Source: DASYTH01 sp035942955 (GTDB taxonomy: Bacteria; Actinomycetota; Actinomycetes; Mycobacteriales; Pseudonocardiaceae). From it: a stretch of 24,650 nucleotides of DNA. The stretch spans positions 1 to 24,650 of the forward strand of contig NZ_DASZCQ010000293.1 of NCBI RefSeq assembly GCF_035942955.1. Reading direction: 5' to 3'. The stretch's first letter is position 1; each line of letters opens with the position of its first letter. Below the pieces are notes generated by a model that searched no databases, had not been told where the DNA came from, and saw nothing but the letters and a program-made list of their open reading frames with translations. Both the position numbers and the translations under genes were made by a program. This document shows, one piece after another, positions 21,862 through 24,650 of the stretch.

Positions 21862-23676
21862 CTACAGGTACTGCCCGGTGTTCGTCGCGGTGTCGATGGC
21901 CCGGCCGGACTCCTGGTTCTTCCCGGTGACCAGCGTGCGGATGTACACGATCCGCTCGCCCTTCTTGCCGGAGATGCGGGCCCAGTCGTCCGGGTTGGTG
22001 GTGTTCGGCAGGTCCTCGTTCTCCGCGAACTCGTCGACGATGGCGTCCAGCAGGTGCTGCACCCGCAGCCCCGGCTGGTTGGTCTCCAGCACGGACTTGA
22101 TCGCCGCCTTCTTGGCCCGGTCGACGATGTTCTGGATCATCGCGCCGGAGTTGAAGTCGCGGAAGTAGAGGACCTCCTTGTCGCCGTTGGCGTAGGTGAC
22201 CTCGAGGAAGCGGTTCTCCTCGGTCTCGGCGTACATCCGCTCCACGGTGTGCTGGATCATCGCCTCGATGCAGGCCTGCGGGTCGCCGCCGAACTCGGCC
22301 AGGTCGTCGGCGTGGATCGGCAGCGTGGGCGTGAGGTACTTGGAGAAGATGTCCTTGGCCGCCTCCGCGTCCGGGCGCTCGATCTTGATCTTGACGTCGA
22401 GCCGGCCCGGCCGCAGGATCGCCGGGTCGATCATGTCCTCCCGGTTGGAGGCGCCGATGACGATGACGTTCTCCAGGCCCTCGACACCGTCGATCTCGCT
22501 GAGCAGCTGGGGCACGATCGTCGTCTCCACGTCGGACGACACGCCGCTGCCGCGGGTGCGGAAGATCGAGTCCATCTCGTCGAAGAACACGATCACCGGC
22601 GTGCCCTCGGACGCCTTCTCGCGGGCCCGCTGGAAGATCAGCCGAATGTGCCGCTCGGTCTCGCCGACGAACTTGTTGAGCAGCTCGGGGCCCTTGATGT
22701 TGAGGAAGTACGACTTGGCCTCCGAGCCGCCCTTGCCCCGGGTGGCCGCGACCTGCTTGGCCAGCGAGTTGGCCACGGCCTTGGCGATGAGTGTCTTGCC
22801 GCAGCCGGGCGGGCCGTAGAGCAGCACGCCCTTCGGCGGCCGCAGCTCGTACTCGCGGAACAGGTCGGAGTGCAGGAACGGCAGCTCGACCGCGTCGCGG
22901 ATCTGCTCGATCTGCCGGAACAGGCCGCCGATGTCGGCGTAGTCGACGTCCGGCACCTCCTCCAGCACCAGGTCCTCGACCTCGGCCTTGGGCACGCGCT
23001 CGTAGGCGTAGCCGGACTTGGTGTCGACCAGCAGCGAGTCGCCGGGCTTGAGCGGCGACTGGATGAGCGGATCGGCCAGCCAGACCACGCGCTCCTCGTC
23101 GGCGTGGCCGACCACGAGCGCCCGGTGCGGCGGCGTGTCCTCGATCTCGGGAGCGAGCAGCTCGCGCAGCGTGGACACCTCGCCGGTGCGCTCGAAGCCG
23201 CCGGCCTCGACCACGGTCAGCGCCTCGTTGAGCCGCACGGACTGCCCCTTGCGCAGGTCCTCGACCTCGACGGCCGGCGAGACGGCGACCCGCATCCTGC
23301 GGCCCGCGGTGAACACGTCCACCGTGCCGTCCTCGTGCCGGTCGAGGTAGACGCCGTAGCCGCTGGGCGGCTGGGCCAGCCGGTCGACCTCCTCGCGCAG
23401 GGCCAGCAACTGGCTGCGTGCCTCGCGCAGCGTGTCCACCAGCTTGGCGTTGCGCTCGGTGAGTTGACTCACCCGCTCGGAAGCCTCCGCCAGGCGTTGC
23501 TCCAGCAGGCGCGCATGCCTCGGCGACTCGGTCAGCTTCCGGCGGAGCAGGGCGATTTCCTCTTCGAGGAACCGGATCTGCGCGGACTCCGAAGGCTCAC
23601 GCCCTGTCGCCCGCTCGATTGCAGAGCCATGCTCGTCGGCCTCCTCCGGCCGACCGCCGGGACGATCGTGCTGCAT
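21862..23676 (-). CDS. arc: Proteasome-associated AAA ATPase Arc/Mpa
   Basis: 604-residue hexameric unfoldase that binds Pup and feeds tagged proteins to the 20S core. Domains in order: N-terminal coiled coil (about 30-100) that grips Pup, two OB-fold domains (about 105-235), AAA module with Walker A GPPGCGKT (288-295) and Walker B FFDEMD (364-369), SRH region GASNREDMIDPAILRPGR, and the C-terminal GQYL (601-604) that docks into PrcA and opens the gate. The frame is open to 23829, but ATG 23676 has AGGAGGTG seven bases upstream and gives the normal length (M. tuberculosis Mpa is 609). It diverges from the P/G/Q-rich membrane protein gene; a palindrome TCCCGG-TACGT-CCGGGA lies in that 247-bp gap at 23804-23820. 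Confidence 0.97.
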   Translation of the reverse strand: MQHDRPGGRPEEADEHGSAIERATGREPSESAQIRFLEEEIALLRRKLTESPRHARLLEQRLAEASERVSQLTERNAKLVDTLREARSQLLALREEVDRLAQPPSGYGVYLDRHEDGTVDVFTAGRRMRVAVSPAVEVEDLRKGQSVRLNEALTVVEAGGFERTGEVSTLRELLAPEIEDTPPHRALVVGHADEERVVWLADPLIQSPLKPGDSLLVDTKSGYAYERVPKAEVEDLVLEEVPDVDYADIGGLFRQIEQIRDAVELPFLHSDLFREYELRPPKGVLLYGPPGCGKTLIAKAVANSLAKQVAATRGKGGSEAKSYFLNIKGPELLNKFVGETERHIRLIFQRAREKASEGTPVIVFFDEMDSIFRTRGSGVSSDVETTIVPQLLSEIDGVEGLENVIVIGASNREDMIDPAILRPGRLDVKIKIERPDAEAAKDIFSKYLTPTLPIHADDLAEFGGDPQACIEAMIQHTVERMYAETEENRFLEVTYANGDKEVLYFRDFNSGAMIQNIVDRAKKAAIKSVLETNQPGLRVQHLLDAIVDEFAENEDLPNTTNPDDWARISGKKGERIVYIRTLVTGKNQESGRAIDTATNTGQYL

Positions 23677-23923
23677 GGTCGGCACCTCCTCCCGAACTAA
23701 TACCTCCACGGTACCGGGGCGGACCGACAAGGAAAGACCATCCGCATGTCGGAACAGGCGGGTCATACAACCGAAACCCAAGCGCGGCCCATCCATTGCT
23801 CCATCCCGGTACGTCCGGGAACCGACCACCCGCTACGGTGCGTCAGGTACTACGCCCACGGCGCCAGGGTTCCCGTGTGCGCGACCACCTGGCTACGCGA
23901 TCGCCACCAACGAGGAGAGTCCG

Positions 23924-24607
23924 ATGTCGCAACCGCCGCAGCAGCCGGGTCCCTACGGGGGCCAGCAGCCCGGCTGGGGTCAGCAGCCCGGCGCTGGTCA
24001 GCAGCCCGGCGGCTTCCCGCAGCAGGGCGGCTACCCACCCCAGGGTGGCTACCCACCGCAGGGCGGCCACCCGCAGACCGGCCCGCAGCCGCAGCAGCAA
24101 CCGGGTGGCTACGGTCAGTATGGGCCGCCCGGACAATACGGACAACAACCTCAATACGGGCAGCCCGGTGGCTACGGTCCGCAAGACTTCGGGAAGAAGA
24201 AGAGCCCGCTTCCCTGGATCCTGGCGGGCGGCGGCGTCCTCGTGATTGCCGCGGCGGTTGTGCTCATTCTCGTGCTGACTGGTGGGTCGGACTCCAGCTC
24301 GGCTCAAGGCGTTGCCGAGAAAGCTGTCCAGGCGCTCAACAACCGCGACGAGAACGCCGTCCGCGAGGTCGACTGCGACAAGAACACCAGCGCGGGCGAC
24401 ATCGACTTCAACGACGCTCCCGACGATCTCAAGGCGGAGCTCACCGGAGCGGTCAAGGAGAACGGCGACAACGCCGAGGTCGGGATCAAGATGACCTTCA
24501 CCGTCGCCGGCAGCTCCCAGAGCATCGAGGGCAGCATGAAGCTGCAGAAGAAGGACGGGGCCTGGTGCGTCAGCGACCTCGACGAGCGGCGATCCGGCGG
24601 ATCGTGA
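23924..24607 (+). CDS. P/G/Q-rich single-pass membrane protein, DUF4878-like domain
   Basis: 227-residue protein. Residues about 1-85 are Pro/Gly/Gln/Tyr repeats (GQQPG, QGGYPP). A basic KKK and one membrane helix (WILAGGGVLVIAAAVVLILVL, about 93-113) follow, then a 110-residue extracellular domain (AEKAVQALNNRDENAVREVDC...MTFTVAGSSQ...GAWCVSDL) that resembles DUF4878/lumazine-binding-like small domains, with two Cys that could pair. No enzyme motif. Start ATG 23924 has GAGGAG six bases upstream; the open frame back to 23675 runs through the arc promoter region. Same build as the protein at 1478-2110 but a different outer domain. Function unknown. After its stop, 24608-24650 shows nothing. 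Confidence 0.82.
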   Translation: MSQPPQQPGPYGGQQPGWGQQPGAGQQPGGFPQQGGYPPQGGYPPQGGHPQTGPQPQQQPGGYGQYGPPGQYGQQPQYGQPGGYGPQDFGKKKSPLPWILAGGGVLVIAAAVVLILVLTGGSDSSSAQGVAEKAVQALNNRDENAVREVDCDKNTSAGDIDFNDAPDDLKAELTGAVKENGDNAEVGIKMTFTVAGSSQSIEGSMKLQKKDGAWCVSDLDERRSGGS

Positions 24608-24650
24608 TCGGCCGTCCCACCTGAACGACCGCTTCGTCGCCGTCCGGTGC

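Noticed and set aside
23677..23829. Longer N-terminus for Arc/Mpa
   Set aside because: The extra 51 codons cross the promoter gap, have no family likeness, and the ATG at 23676 has a strong AGGAGGTG site.

Overview
The window is very GC-rich, densely coded, and carries a complete Pup-proteasome locus next to pafBC, tatA/tatC and helY. This gene set and order are typical of Actinobacteria. PafA (452 aa), Dop (502 aa from the ATG) and Pup (64 aa) have the lengths I recall for the mycobacterial proteins. The fused PAP2-lipid kinase, the sterol-desaturase-type enzyme and the many GTG starts suggest a high-GC actinomycete, perhaps Pseudonocardiales (Amycolatopsis/Saccharopolyspora-like). The genus is an inference from style, not proof.

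Layout, left to right. (1) 30-2110, minus strand: an Eis-like acetyltransferase, two copies of a 90-bp hairpin repeat, and a P/G/Q-rich single-pass DUF4333-type protein. (2) 2229-10315, minus strand: pafB-pafC-small membrane protein-tatA-tatC-lipid kinase-LLM flavin/F420 oxidoreductase-helY. Spacing is tight (4-bp overlaps at pafB/pafC and small protein/tatA; 9-19 bp gaps between the last genes), so this reads as one transcription unit or a few overlapping ones. (3) 10470-14967: two regulator-effector modules. One is a FadR-like GntR regulator coupled to a fatty-acid/sterol hydroxylase; the other is a TetR regulator divergent from an MMPL exporter. They separate pafA from pafBC, which are adjacent in mycobacteria. 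(4) 14999-19953: a bidirectional terminator-like palindrome, pafA, an opposite-strand PAP2-diacylglycerol-kinase fusion gene, then prcA, prcB and pup. (5) 20021-23676: dop, an intergenic stretch with tandem repeats and a G-quadruplex motif, and arc/mpa. (6) 23924-24607, plus strand: a second P/G/Q-rich single-pass membrane protein.

How the genes work together. Pup is made with a C-terminal Gln. Dop deamidates it, PafA ligates it to substrate lysines, the Arc/Mpa AAA ring (ending in GQYL) unfolds pupylated proteins, and PrcA/PrcB degrade them. PafB/PafC form the WYL-domain activator of the DNA-damage response in mycobacteria. TatA/TatC are core parts of the twin-arginine exporter. HelY is an SKI2-like helicase.

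The least routine signals are: a shared TAGGST-N6-start-codon (leaderless) arrangement before pafA, pafB and dop; the repeat and G4 architecture between arc and dop; the hairpin repeats before the acetyltransferase; overlapping divergent promoters with a perfect operator at tetR/mmpL; a FadR-type operator at 10470; the PAP2-kinase fusion; and a small membrane protein translationally coupled to tatA. I saw no tRNA, rRNA, CRISPR array or transposase. No wholly new multi-gene system is evident.
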